Counted from the first letter of the stretch, positions 31,430-44,000 are shown. The stretch is 64,000 nt of DNA from Tolypocladium sp. Sup5 PDA-1 (GCA_000750105.3 JPHH03000002.1:930001-994000); one strand, 5' to 3'. Notes: generated by a model not told the origin, from the letters alone. Made by a program: numbers and translations.

Positions 31430-33323
31430 ATGACTTCGGCCACCGACGAGAAGGCGCAAGACGTCGACGTCCGCCAGGCGGCCTCGTCGTCGTCGAGCGA
31501 CCAGGCTTCGCCCACGGCCTTCAGCGACGCCGCCAATGGCAAGACCAACGTCGACGCGGCCTGGAAGTTCCTCAACGACCACCGCGACGCCGAGGGCGTC
31601 TCGGCCATCGACATCAATGCCTTGCGCCGCAAGATCGACTGGCACATCGTGCCCTTGATGTTCTGCTGCTACACCATGCAGTTCCTCGACAAGGTCATCC
31701 TCAACGTACGTACTGGCCTCTCCAGCCGCCCCTGTGCACCTCTGCGCTCCCCGGCTATACTCGCAAGCTCGCGCGCGTCTTTGCGCCGCTGCGGCAGCGC
31801 GACGAGTCGCTCGTATCATGTCCCCAGCTAACAATGCCCTGTTGCAGTATGCCGCCGTCATGGGCATCAACAAGGACCTCAACCTCCAGCCCAGCGAATT
31901 CTCCAACGTCGCCACCTTCCTGTTCGTTGGCCTTCTCTGCTTCGAAGTCCCCAACAGTGAGTCGCCTCCCGAACTAATTATAACTGCCAAACTCGAGCTG
32001 ACCAGGCGCGCGACCACAGTCTACTTGCTGCAAAAGGTCCCCGCCGCCAAGTGGCTCGGCTTCAACGTGACTCTCTGGGGGATTGCCACGGCCTGCGGAG
32101 CTGCCGCTACCAACTACCAGACTCTGCTCGTCTCCCGTGTCTTCCTGGGCATCTTCGAGGCCACCATTGGCCCCTCGCTGATGCTCATCAGCAGTCAGTG
32201 GTACACCAAGTCTGAGCAGGCTCCCCGCTTCTCCTTCTGGTACCTCGGTCTCGGTCTGGGCCAGATCCTCGGCGGTGCCGTCTCGTACGGCTTCCAGCAC
32301 GTCGCTCCGGGCAATGGCCTCGCTGGCTGGCGTGTCATGTTTGTCGTACTCGGATGCATGACCGTCGTCTTTGGTCTCTGCACCTTCTTTTTCCTCCCCG
32401 ACACCCCGATGAAGGCCCGCTGGCTCTCCAACACCGAGAAGGTAGCCCTGCTCAAGCATGTCAGCATCAACCAGACCGGCATCGAGAGCCGCAAGTTCCG
32501 CTTCAAGGAGATCGTCGAGGCCCTCATGGACCCTCAAATTTACCTCCTGATTCTGTCCGTAGTCCTGCTCTCCGTCTCTAGCGGTGTCGTCACGACGTAC
32601 TCTGCCACCCTGATCAAGAACCTCGGCTATCTGCCCAAGGAGGCTGCTCTCATGAACATGCCCTCTGGCGTGGTCAGCATCTTCTTCACATTGCTTGTTG
32701 GATTTGGCATTCGCAAGCAGTCGCACCGATGGGCATGGATCATTGCTTGCATCATTCCTGCGTAAGTTGCTCGATAGTGACCGTGCGACTCCTTAAATTG
32801 AGACATGATGCTAACCCTTTTTCTTTAGCATCCTTGGAGGCGCTCTGATGTCTTTCTTGAACCCCAAAACCAACCGATCTGGCGTCCTTGCCGGCATCTA
32901 CCTTGTCAATGCCGTTGTCGCCCCCCTGACCATTTTCTACAACGTACGTGTCTAGACTCCCCTGGACTTGACGTGATCCGCAATTACTAACGCTCGACGT
33001 AGTGGACCGTCGCCAACTGCGCTGGTGGCACCAAGCGAGCCTTCGCTGCTGCTCTCGTCAGCGGCTCCTTCTCCATCGGCAACATTATCGGACCCCAGAC
33101 CTTCCAGCCCAAGGACGCCCCCGACTACCGCCCAGCAAAGCTGGCCGTCATGGGCACGCAGGCTGGCTGCGCCGTCACCACCTTGGCTCTGTTCTTCTAC
33201 TACGTCTGGGCCAACAAGCGACGCAACGACCGAAGCAAGGAGCAGGAGGAGTCCTTCATGAATCCCGAGGTGTGGGCCAGCATGACTGACAAGGAGAACA
33301 AGCACTTCCGTTACACGTACTGA
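31430..33323 (+). CDS. MFS transporter, anion:cation symporter (Dal5/allantoate permease) family
   Basis: A 520-residue permease. Exons: 31430-31705, 31848-31956, 32020-32761, 32829-32943, 33003-33323, all phases consistent. The N-terminal ~65 residues are cytosolic and Ser/Asp-rich. DWHIVPLMFCCYTMQFLDKVILN begins helix 1 (stated here by its key DW...P and FLDK residues), as is typical of the Dal5-like ACS family. Later signatures are SRVFLGIFEATIGPSLMLI, WYTKSEQAPRFSFWYLG and FFFLPDTPMKARWL before the central loop. Twelve helices are expected at the plasma membrane. Relatives carry allantoate, ureidosuccinate, nicotinate or other carboxylates with protons; the substrate here is unassigned. 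Confidence 0.9.
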
Positions 33324-34073
33324 ACGGGTGCATTCCGGAAGGAGTGTTTATACGTACACAATGGCGCTGTCCCGGGGCTTGTAAACTATGTTTGCTCGGA
33401 TGAATTTGAAAAAGCGACATACCACGAAACGTTTGGCCGGATATTTCTATATATTTTAATGACTCCTGCGGGACCTTCTCATGTCTTGTTGGATATCTTG
33501 ACGCACATATATTTTGAATGGGAAGGAGACGGGATTGGACTGGACGATGAGTTTCTTGGGCGGCTTGTGTCGATATCGCGTGGTACTCTGGTTGCCCGAC
33601 TATTGCCTCGTATATAGAACGCAATTTTCAAATGCTGAACTGGGACCGTCTGCCGTGGTGTACTGTTCCCGGCCGCTGCCATGTCCATGATAAAATGCAG
33701 ATGCCGTGCTACGCGAGCGAGTACCTTGCATGGATGTACATGCCTGTCATCAATGGGGGCCAAATGACGCATTGTATCGTCTTCTTTCCCGTTTTGGCCG
33801 TGAGATTATATGTGGTTGGCCAATGGAGGCGGCCTCGAGGCTTTGTTCAATGATGCCCGACCAACAGTCTCGCAGACCACTACTCACTCCCGGTTGCATT
33901 CTGGGCGTTCATCCTGTCCCTGTCCAGTTCAACGCACCCGGAAATAGTACGTAGCCAAGGAGACATTCTCCTCTTAAACATTGATCGTGAAAGCTCCCCA
34001 TCAGCTTCGACAACAAACAACATCCTAGAGTCGGAGATTGTTCCATGCCCGTTTCTTCTCCATTTCCCATCGT
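33324..34073. other. Intergenic region
   Basis: 750 bp between the transporter stop and the decayed chitinase region. Apart from a presumed 3' UTR, nothing recognisable. Confidence 0.5.
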
Positions 34074-36172
34074 TCAAGCCCGGAGCGGGCTCGGCACATC
34101 TTGCATCACCACGGTGCCGTTGGCGAAAGCGGAACCCTTCTTCAGCACGGGCTCATAATACTTGTGGAAGTCGGCCCGGTTTGTCGTCGACGGTGCCGTT
34201 TGCGAATACAATGCTGTCCCACGTAGATTCGGCGACGGGCTTGGACCGGGACTTGAACCTGCTGGGCAGGAGGGGCGAGCGCTTCGGGCTGATGTCGCAG
34301 TTCTCGCTCAAGAGGCACAGGTTGATGGCGTAGCACAGGGTGGCGATGTCGAGGCCGACGGCGGTGTCGCTGGTCAATGATATTGTTTGACGGTCGATGA
34401 GCATCACGCCGATGTAGTGGACCTGCATCACGCCGGGAAACTTCCACAGTCTCATGTTGCTGAGGCCCTTCCAGAACAGGATCGGGTTCATCATCCAGGC
34501 GTGATCTCTAAGGGTTGTTGTGAAAAGGTCCAGGGGAGCGGGCCGGCCCTAGTCGTGCGCCCCGGGCATGACGACGTGCTTATGGGCCGGTCCTTGATGG
34601 TCTTGTAGAGGGACGACATCCAGTTGTACGTGCCTCATCTGAGATTGGTAGCGAAGCCGAACGAGTCGCTGCCCGTGATGATGAGCGTAATCGGGCTGGT
34701 GCCCACCGGGGCCCCGTACTCTCGCGCCTCCATGCCCATGCCGCTGAGCTCAAACATCGTTCCTATCTTGAACATGTCGGGAATGTTCGTCCGTATGAGA
34801 GCGGAACACGTCTTGTCTGTCCCCTCCATGTTGTAGTAGGCTTCTCCCTTGCAGTCTTCCGGGTTTCCCCCACCGTACGCGGCATGGCTCTGGCGAGCAC
34901 GTCCCGGCGGGATGTCGCCGACGTTCATTTTGTCCATCTGGTAGTCCCAGGTCCTGTTGTCGCGCAACATGAAGCGATACGGCGTGAGATTCGCAATGGT
35001 GATGTACATCCATCAATGTTTTCCAGATCTTGGCTGCCTTGCGCCTTTATCCGGCCATGTATATTCCAACCCCAGCATCTTGATGCCTTTCCAAGTCCTG
35101 TCCTTCTCGCGGCACTTCTAGTCGACGGTGTCGTCGTGTTCGTCGAGATCCTCGAGGTCGATGGCCCAGTCCGTGGTGCCGCCGAAGTTGAGGCCCTTGA
35201 TCCAGTCGACGCGGTTCTTCTTGGTCTGCCCGTCCACGTAGGTGACCCAGTCGGCCTTGCCGTCCCTGCCGTAGACCATGACGTTGGAGTCCGACCCCTT
35301 GTCAAAGTGCTTGTTGAAGATGGCCCCCTTATACTCCTCCTCCTCCTCGATCTTGGCCAGCTCCGCATTGGCGATGTAGCCGGACGTATCCGTGCACCTG
35401 CCCGGGCACGCCTTACCACGACGCTGAGCCTTGGTAGGAGTATATCGCGTTGGCCAAACGGGCCAAACAAAGGTGGAATGCACACTCCTGCAGATGTAGC
35501 TGGTAGTGGTGCATATAGGCGTGGATTTCTGAATGTGACAGAGTATTAGTTATGACAGTGGAAAAAAAGACAATGACGCTGAAGTCGTCGGTATGCGCGA
35601 GCCCGGCGTCGTCCAGACACTTGCCATCGGCCCACGTCTTGACGGCCCCCTGAACGACCCCAATATCGGCCAGGGAGCCCGCGAACGAGCTCCGACTCTG
35701 GCCAATCTTGGTGACGTTGAGCGCGCCGTAGACTTGCATTATATTCGTGCTGGTCTTGGCTATATCCTGGAAGCGCTGCAGGAAGCTCCCTGTGCTCTTC
35801 TTGTGCATGTCGGCGCCCGAGTACATCTCGACAACGGCCTCGCCCGACTTGGCAAAGAGTATCAAGGAGCCGCAAGCCTTCTCATCCTGCAAGTAGCCCA
35901 CGAGCTGGCCTGCGGCGGCGGAGATGTCAGCCGTGCAGGCCGTCAGGCCCGAGAAGACGGTGGCCGAGGCGCCGGACTTGGCGGAAGCGTCGAGCTCCTT
36001 GACCTTGGCGCCGCATGGCCTCTCACACCTATTCGCTATAGGTATATACGAGAATATGGGGGAAATAGGGGAACAGTGCCGTACCATAAGTGAGCACAAG
36101 AGAGTGGTTCACGTTCACGTCCCAGGCCATGCTGCGCGAGTTGTATAACTTCATCTTTGGCCATCAAGCGCC
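34074..36172 (-). pseudogene. Remnant of subgroup C (LysM/GH18) chitinase plus PLC-like phosphodiesterase domain
   Basis: Family-specific segments read on the minus strand in an order expected for a killer-toxin-type fungal chitinase and a PLC-like protein, but with pieces missing. 36172-35580 encodes an N-terminal cysteine-containing region (CERPCGAKVKELD... KTWADGKCLDD). At 35405 the frame resumes at CTDTSGYIANAE, the segment just after the GH18 barrel, and continues through NFGGTTDWAIDLEDL to a stop at 35118. The LysM and catalytic GH18 parts between are absent. From 35009 a PLC-like domain starts (MYITIANLTPYRF, GDIPPGRARQ, SGMGMEAREYG). It has an in-frame TGA at 34635-34637, a one-base shift near 34580, a TAG at 34549-34551, loss of the catalytic core, then NPILFWKGLSNMRLWKFPGV, and a further one-base shift near 34185. 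It is not expected to make a working enzyme. Confidence 0.8.
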
Positions 36173-37892
36173 ATATTCCCGGCCACGCTCCTCGAACTCC
36201 GTCATTGCCTGTCATTTTCCACAGTAAAATATGCAGCCGGGCACGCGCGAGGTGATGGGCCAGTATCCGGCCAGGATATGGCTTCGTGGTCCTGCCACGA
36301 GGGAAAAATATCACATGCACTGATGTCGCTACGAATTAAAAGATGCGTGAGGCAACGGGCCACTATCCGGCCACAATATGGTACCGTGGTCCAGCTATGA
36401 CAACTACTATCACATCTGGCTAGTCTATCCACTCATATCACTACATATTTAAAGATCTCAGCATCACCAGGCGCCCAGTTGGGTTGCCAAACTCAACCAA
36501 CAGGTAAAATGGCAACCTCCCACAAAACAAGGTGTCTCGAAGCGACCAACAGCATGGCACGTCTTATTTTTCTGCGGCGTTGTGCTCTTACGACACAACG
36601 TGGGTCCTGTTCAGGATGTTGATGCCCGCCGCCGTCGATACGTATCAAGATGATCCAGAACCCTCGACATCGCCCAGCCTTGCGGCACTGTCCTGACGGA
36701 ACCCTAGTGTATAAACCCCAGCAGAAGGGAAGGGAGACACAAGTCCAGCCTCGCTATTCCAACAACAGGAACTTTGACCACTTGGGCACTGATGGGGAGG
36801 CTAGCTTCTAGAATGCATATGGGTGGACCTCGACCACATGGTTTGGGATGTCGAGATATGATAGATGCCAATTGTCGGCGATATACTCGGCACGAAACCG
36901 ATGCCACGTAGCCCGCTAACCTGGGGTGCCTAGGATTGGTGGAGATGGGCTCAAGGCTGTTGCTGGGTTCTTAAACTTCGACACGGTTGCCCGTTTAAGC
37001 GGAAGTCTGGCTCGGCGAAGATACTGGTCGTGTTAAGCTAGTAACATATCGTTGGATAGGTTTCCGCTGCGGAGCTATATCCTTCAGCGTGCCTCGCATT
37101 GAGCCTATCGTTTCCACTAGTTGCCTTAGTTTCCAGGACCTTGTTAGTTTCAAACGCAGATAACTTGATGGTCCGGGCATGACCAACCAACATAGTAGCA
37201 TTCCGATTCCGCCAATAACTCTAGTTTTTCGTGCCGACTCAACCCTACGTGAAAGTTTATGTACTCGACTAGCATCGGTCTGGTATTCTCACCGCCCCAT
37301 TGGACGACACACGGTCCATGCGCAGTGTTATTATTGCGAGCTACGAAGACGGAGTTCCAAAAGCCTAAGGCCTTCGAAGCTCGCGCCACCAACAACCAAA
37401 TTCAGCACTCAACTTTGCGACTCCGTACAAAGAGCGCAGACGTCAGAACAGACACGTTGAGAAGTCGAAAATAACTGGTTACTGTGATGAAGCTTTGGCA
37501 TTTGACATCTGCCTAGATTACACAATCTTCCCTTCCTTCTTTCCTTTCATTGCGTCCCATGCTTTCCTTCTCTTCATGCTGTCCCCATTGCCCCAGCTCA
37601 TCCTTAACCATACATGCATGCATATTGACACGACGTGACGACTTTGAAATCTGCCTCTCGACGATGGCTCGTTTTCATCCAGTTCCGTAAAATAAAAAAT
37701 GAAGACGCCCGGCCAAGATGAAAAAGGAGAAACCAAAAAAAGGTGGTGTCTAACAAATGAAAGAAAGGGTTTTGGGGGGGGGGGGGCTGGATTACACGAC
37801 CCGTGTGCGAAGTGTGTGTCCAAGATGTAGTAAAAGTTCTAGTGGTGCATTAACAGAGAGGGACAAAGCTCGTCTTGCTCCGTCCGCCAGCC
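36173..37892. other. Intergenic region
   Basis: 1.7 kb with no supportable gene. It contains the degenerate direct repeat at 36245-36456 and a run of ten or more G near 37775-37787 close to the PEPCK 3' end. AT content is visibly higher around 36400-37500 than elsewhere in the window. Confidence 0.5.
36245..36456. repeat. Degenerate tandem direct repeat, ~105 bp unit, two copies
   Basis: Two adjacent copies share GCGNGAGG, GGGCCANTATCCGGCCA, AATATGGNACCGTGGTCC-like blocks and end with TCACTA/TCGCTACNNATT-like AT-rich sequence and AAAGAT. Copy 1 spans 36245-36344 and copy 2 36345-36456. They differ by substitutions and a small insertion. Confidence 0.7.
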
Positions 37893-40800
37893 TTAAACAA
37901 CAGGTCCAGCCTTGACGACGTCCTCGGTGGCTTCGCTCTCGTACTTGGTGAAGTTCTCGCGGAACAGCTTGCCCAGCTTGAGCACCTCGTTCTGGAAGCT
38001 CTCGGTGCCGGCGGTCCAGGCCTTCTTGGGGTTGAGCAGCTCGTCGGGGACGTTGGGGCAGGTGGTGGGGACCTGCAGGTTGAAGACGTCGTACGTCTCG
38101 TACTGGACCTTGGCGAGCTCGCCGCTGTGGATGGCGTCGAGGATGGCGCGGGTGTACTTGAGGGGGCAGCGCTTGCCGCCCTGCGCAAAGCCGGCACCGA
38201 CCCAGCCGGTGTTGAGCAGCCAGGCGTTGGCCTTGTGGTGCTCGATCTTGTCGGCGAGCATCTTGGCGTACTTCATGGGGTGCAGGGCGAGGAAGGGCTG
38301 GGCGAAGCACGAGGAGAAGGTGGCCTGGGGCTCGGTGACGCCGTCCTCGGTGCCGGCCATCTTGGAGGTGTAGCCCGAGATGAAGTGGAACATGGTCTGG
38401 GAGCGGTCGAGCTTGGAGATGGGGGGCAGGACGCCGCGGGCGTCGCAGGTGAGGAGGATGATGTTGGAGGGCGAGTTGTCAGACAAGCAGGGGATCTTGG
38501 CGTTGCTGATGTACTCGATGGGGTAGGCGCTGGACGTATTGTCAGTTGATGTGGTCACGGATGAGTAGAGTTGTCAGGAATGGATAGGCCTACCATCGGG
38601 TGTTCTCGGTCAGGGTCGAGTCGTCGTAGTCGACCTCGCGCGACTCCGGGTCAAAGACGACGTTCTCGAGGACGGAGCCGTAGCGGATAGCACCAAAGAT
38701 ATCGGGCTCCTTCTCGGCGGACAGGCCGATGCACTTGGCGTAGCAGCCGCCCTCGATGTTGAAGACGCCGCGGTCGCTCCAGCAGTGCTCGTCGTCGCCG
38801 ATCAGGGCACGGTTGGGGTCGGCAGACAGGGTGGTCTTGCCGGTGCCGGAGAGGCCGAAGAAGAGGGTGACGTCGCCGGCGCGGCCCTCGTTGGCCGACG
38901 AGTGCAGGGTCAGGACGTTGTGCTTGATGGGCATCTCGTAGAAGAGGACGGTGAAGACGCCCTTCTTCATCTCGCCGGCGTACTCGGTGCCGAGGATGAC
39001 CATCTCCTTCTGGTCGAAGTTGATGGCGACGGACGTGGCCGAGGTCATGCCCTCGGTGAAGCGGTTGGCGGGGAAGGACCCGGCGTTGTAGATGGTGTAA
39101 TCGGGGTGGAAGTGCTCGAGCTCCTCGCGGGGAGGGCGGATGAGCATGTTGCGCATGAAGAGGGCATGGTAGGCGCGGGCGCAGATGACGCGGACGCGGA
39201 TGCGGTACTTTTCGTCCCAGCCGGCGTAGCCGTCGACGACGTAGATGCGGTTGCGCGTGTTGAGGTAGTCGACGGCGCGCTCACGGTTGATTTTCCAGAC
39301 CTGTGGAGTTGGTGGTTAGCACAATTTGCTTATCTCAGGCCGCCAACCAATCAAGCAAGGAGCAGTGAAGCCATCAGTGTCGTGTAAGTGCGGTCGAGGT
39401 CGAGGTCGAGGTCGCCCGCGGACCCGCTGCCGCCGCCGGCCCATCCCCGTCCGCATCCCGATCCGATGCCCCGGTGCGACATTGGGCCGCATGCAATGCA
39501 ATGCATTCAAGCAAGCAGGCAGGCAAGCACATGCAAATCAACCGCGCATCCGCAGCCGCCTGCAGCCCGCCGCGCCCCAGTCCACAGCCCCGGCTTCACG
39601 TGAAACCAACCGCGCCACAGCAGGTCTGTCCGTCTGTCCGTCTGTCCGTCTGTCCGTCTGTCCGTCCGTCTGTCCTGGGCCTGCTCGGACCGGATCGGAT
39701 CGGACCGGATCAGATGCCTCTGTTCGGGGGCCGTGGAGGGCCGCTTAAGCTCGGCTGCAGGGAATCGGCAAGTGGCGGCGGGGCAGGCACAAGCCAAAAA
39801 TGGGTGAGCGGGGTCGCCTTGACGCCAATGGGGGGCACGATAATTGACACTTTGGAAAAAGGGACGATCGCTGACTGGGCGATGATGATGCGCACAGTCA
39901 GTGCAGCACAGCGCAGTCAGAGGTGCGTGCAAGAGGCTGACTCTCAGCCCAGCTCAGCCCGGCTCAGCCAGGCGTCGCCAAGCGAGAGCCAGAGCTGAGG
40001 TCGCTGCTGCAGCGTTGGCGTGTGCTGCGCTGTGCTGCGCCGTGCCGCGCCGTGCTGCTCCCCATTGGCGTCATAGTGACAGGACGACCGGGATAGGGAA
40101 AACGCGGGGCAGCCACGCATAACCGCGGGACCAAGACACGCAGGCGTTCCGGAACACGCTGCAAATGAAAAAACAAGGCACGAGACGACCTACCTCGGGA
40201 GTCATTTCCTTGTTGACGGGTCCCCACCTGCACAGGAAGCCTTGGTTAGCCGCAGAGCCCAGGCACGGCGCATTGACAGGGGTCTGTAAGGCCCTGCAAG
40301 CACGGTGGAAGGGCAAACTCACCAGATGTTGTCTTGAGACGAAGGCTCCTTGACAATTCGCTTGTCCAGGGGCGATCGGCCCGTCTTCTTGCCAGAGTAG
40401 GCGGTCAGGGCGCCGCTCGACGTGATGGCCGTGCCCGTCTCGTAGACCAGGGCATCTTCGTACAGCGCGGCGACGGAAGGGTTGTGGATCTGCAAACGGC
40501 CAACAGTCAGTGCCAGCCAGGGGGGGATATCAAAGCAGGACCCGACGTACAATGGCGACGCGGTCATAGTCAATGTGAGCCGTCTCGTGGAGCTCCTCCT
40601 CTGCGGACGACGTGTTAGCATTCAGCAAAAGACTTGGAGCCACACCGGGCATGCAGGTCAGGGCGGAGCGAGCATACCGAGCTCGGTGTGTTCGCGGTGA
40701 GGCCTGCGAGGGCATCATGTTAGCGGACACGCTCCACGACAGTCTTAGGCAGCTTCATCACCTGGGGCAAAGGGAAAACTCACTGAACACCACCCGGGTG

Positions 40801-41021
40801 CAGGGCAGTCTTGTTGACGTTGCTGGAAATCACTGTTGCCGCGTGTTAGCCAGGCACGACCCCCAGGGCATGTCCCGGTGTAGGATCCCCGTGTAAGAGA
40901 GACGGAGAGAGAGAAACTCACTCTTGCGCAAATCACCACCGCGTTCCTGGAGTTTGGACTTGGGGCTCTTGACGTTGGGGTCGGTGTAGGGAGATGCGGT
41001 CCTGACGACGGGGTCCTTCAT
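37893..41021 (-). CDS. Phosphoenolpyruvate carboxykinase (ATP)
   Basis: Cytosolic gluconeogenic enzyme converting oxaloacetate and ATP to PEP, CO2 and ADP (AcuF/Pck1 family, EC 4.1.1.49). Eight inferred exons: 41021-40922, 40832-40784, 40703-40678, 40600-40551, 40489-40323, 40227-40194, 39300-38594, 38529-37893, for 589 residues with every phase agreeing. Exon 5 begins IHNPSVAALYEDAL and carries SGALTAYSGKKTGRSPLDKR. Exon 7 has the kinase-1a P-loop GLSGTGKTTLS (residues ~291-301), then NRALIGDDEHCW (kinase-2 and metal-binding region). Exon 8 has WLLNTGWVGAGFAQGGKR. The N-terminus is about 40 residues longer than yeast Pck1. Six short 5' exons precede the body; intron 6 is 893 nt. Carbon-source regulation is expected from the family but I could not identify a site. 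Confidence 0.95.
39624..39676 (+). repeat. GTCTGTCC octanucleotide repeat inside PEPCK intron 6
   Basis: Six copies of an 8-bp unit with one 4-bp partial copy, all within the 893-nt intron. Probably variable in copy number. Confidence 0.9.
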
Positions 41022-44000
41022 GGTTATATATTTAAACTTGGGGCACCGGGCAATCGCTCGATCTCGGCTTTGGCAACTTGGGCTTTTCTGGGTCCGTCCG
41101 TCCTGGCTTGACACGGCCAGGGGGGGAGGGCAAGGGGTGGAGAGGGGGGGGCGTGTATGTGTAGAGAGCGGCGGCTCGAGCTTGTGAAGAACGAGAAAGT
41201 CGAGTGCTCGCGTGTGCGAAAGCTCGTGGCGCTGGGCGTACGAGCGCGGGTGCAATTCGCCCAAAGGCTCCCTCCACAAGTGGAAACTGTGAAAAAGGGC
41301 AGGGGGAGTGTGCTGTAGATGTCCTACTTGGCAGTGCAAAGCAGGAGGCTAGCGTGTCGTGCTATGTACACGGCAAGGGAAGTTCGAGCTTTTGTTGCGA
41401 GTACTTCGTACGTATCGTGGACCCGAGGATAGCAGCGCAGAGCCTCGCGGAGGTTCGTTCTTGTGACGACGATGGCTGCCGTTTGTGGAGCAGGGAAAGG
41501 GGGGGGGGGGTGGCGGTCGCTGCAAAGGGACGGCCTCACGAATTTATATCGGAACGAGCAAAGCTTTTGGCTTTCTTTCCACTGGCGGGGATTGGCGTGC
41601 GTTCCTTCAGCCCCAGGCGGGGGGCGTGTGTGTGACTGGTAAGAAGCGGGGTGGGGGGGGGGAGTGCAGCCGGTGGGTAGGCTGGTTCCAGACGGGGGAG
41701 GGCTGGTTGGGGCAAATGGGGACAGGTAGGCAAGGACTACTCCGTAGGTACTGTGGATTGCTGGAATGCCGGGACGGGACTGCGTCTCGGGTGCAATTGG
41801 GATCGTGAAGCGCGTGTCCGGGAAGGCCTCGTGCGCGGCGGCGGTGCCGTCTGTGGTGGATGAAGCTGAGACGAAGATGGATAGATGAGATCTGGCGAGG
41901 CCTGCAGCAGGATAGTGGCTCGACAGACGGGCGGAACGGCTTCTTTTTGAACCTTTTCGCGCACACCGACACCGCTGCCGTTTGTCCGGAATCTCCCAGA
42001 GGCTCGGAATCTATTTTCCAATGAGCCGGCGATTCGTACCGTACGTTCTGCCACTGTCGGTCAGGGGGAACGAACCTCCGTCACTGAAGCGTCATCATCA
42101 CCGCTGCGGGACCCAGCCAGGCGTGCGTCTCCCCGCGCCTGGGCCAAAGAGGGCCACCCTTTTGCACCACGCATTTTTCTGCTTTCACAAACAGAATTTT
42201 ATTTTATTAGGTCGGTCACCGTCGGCCTACGTGCGGTTCTGCAGGTACACATTGCAACCCGGAGCTGGACCACAGGTGCCTGACCTTGGGCATCAGCGTA
42301 CGGCCTATGTACACCTTCCATGCTTCCCTCATGCACGACGCCAGCTACGGTCTGCCACACAAAGTACTGTAAAGCTTGCTGGTAGAAATTCAGCCTCCTT
42401 CATACCTACGTGGCCGGCCCCCAAGTGCGTACCAAGGCAATATTAGCCATGCCCTCATCTCCCCGGTGGCTCGTTTCCTCGCGTCACCTGGACAGCTCGC
42501 CGGGCTTGTCCGTTGGTGCTGCCAGGCAGCTGGGAACGGGCGTGTAAGTCGAGAACAGTCCTGCCCTGGGTCGTCCGTACCCCGCGATTTCGAGGAGCAC
42601 CCGCGCCGGTACCCCAGCCCGCCCAGCCCAGTCCGTGTTTGGCCACATGACCGTCAGAGATCTTTGTTCATACGGGTCTACGGACTTGGTCTGTAATGCT
42701 TCGTAATACCTACGGGTCTACTATTATTGTCGTGTACTTCGTACGTGGGTACTTGGGCAGCTTGGGACAGGGACGGGCAACGGAGAAGCCATATTCACTG
42801 CTCTCCTCGGGACCAGATGCGGAAACAGAAACATGCACAGATGCACACTCCGGCGCGACATGACGTTGGAGTTGCCTCGTACCCCTTGATCGTCCAGAAT
42901 ACAACACTCCCTCTGGAGCATCAAAAGGTCTCGGCTCCGCGGCACCGCCCGCTGTACACAACCTCGCCGCCCCGTGATTGGCTGCCCGCCTCCGTGCTGT
43001 CGTTCCGACTTTCTCCGCGACGCTGGCTGTCCCAGTCGGCTTAAGATTTACCAGCCCGCCAGGGCAGCTGCCCGTCCGTCGCCTGCTATCGGCACGCCCT
43101 CTGTGGTTTGGTTTTTTCTTTGCCATACCTTTTGTGCATTTGCCGTTATTAATAGGAATGCATAGCCAGGGGGGCAATGCCGCGTTTCACGGGAAAATAG
43201 GCGAAAGGAGACGCACACACGGCCGCAGGAAAACTCGAATCCTGGGACAGCGGTGGTCCGCTGGGGGGTTGCCTTTTTGCCCCTCCATGCCAGGCTGCGC
43301 GTGGCTTGCAAATGGCAACCCCAGATCGCCGGCTGTCGATTCGACTCCAGGTCGGTCGACTCCAGACGAACCACCACCACCACTGCGGACTACCACCTAA
43401 CGGTACCAAATCGTGGCCTACCTCACGCCTATTTCCCGCTCCCGTTCCCCTCAGCCCTCCCTTCTGCAAAATGCCAATTACTCGTACATAACGTACTGCC
43501 CCCCCTGATACCTTCCGCATCCGTTCACGCCTCCCGGCGCGGTCCCTTTTCGCCCCGTCTCCACATTCGGGCTCCAACAGGCCCACTCCTGCGCCGCTCC
43601 GTCTCGGGCTCGGGGCAGGGCCACCAGGGCTTAGCCTCAGGCCGCCGCCCACTCTGCCACCCTGCCCACCCGGCTCTTTTTCGTGCTCGTCTGTGACGCA
43701 CTTCACGATGTGTGTTCCGTGCCAGTCGGCGAAGCAACTGCAGTACTTCGTACGGAGTACTGCTGGACAGCTACGTTGGTCGACGGCAGCTCGTCGCCTC
43801 AGTCCCGTCCAGGGACCCGTCTCTGCCCGTGTTTCAAGAAGAGGCGTCGTATCTCATGCACACGTCCCGACGGCACCACGTTTCACGGCTACGGCACTCG
43901 ATGTAGATACGGCTGTTGCCACGTTCCTTCCGTCCGCCGGCGTAGCTGCGCACCCGTCTACGAGTTTGCCCGTCGGCAAACGTCCTGGCGGCTCCCGGTA

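Noticed and set aside
34074..36172. RIP as the cause of decay in the chitinase remnant
   Set aside because: The segment is not noticeably AT-shifted and the breaks are deletions and single-base shifts rather than mainly C-to-T stops.
37875..38549. 224-codon plus-strand open frame across PEPCK
   Set aside because: Antisense shadow of PEPCK exon 8 with Val/Gly/Leu-rich composition.
39624..39676. CRISPR-like direct repeats
   Set aside because: The units are contiguous 8-bp repeats without spacers, in a eukaryotic intron.
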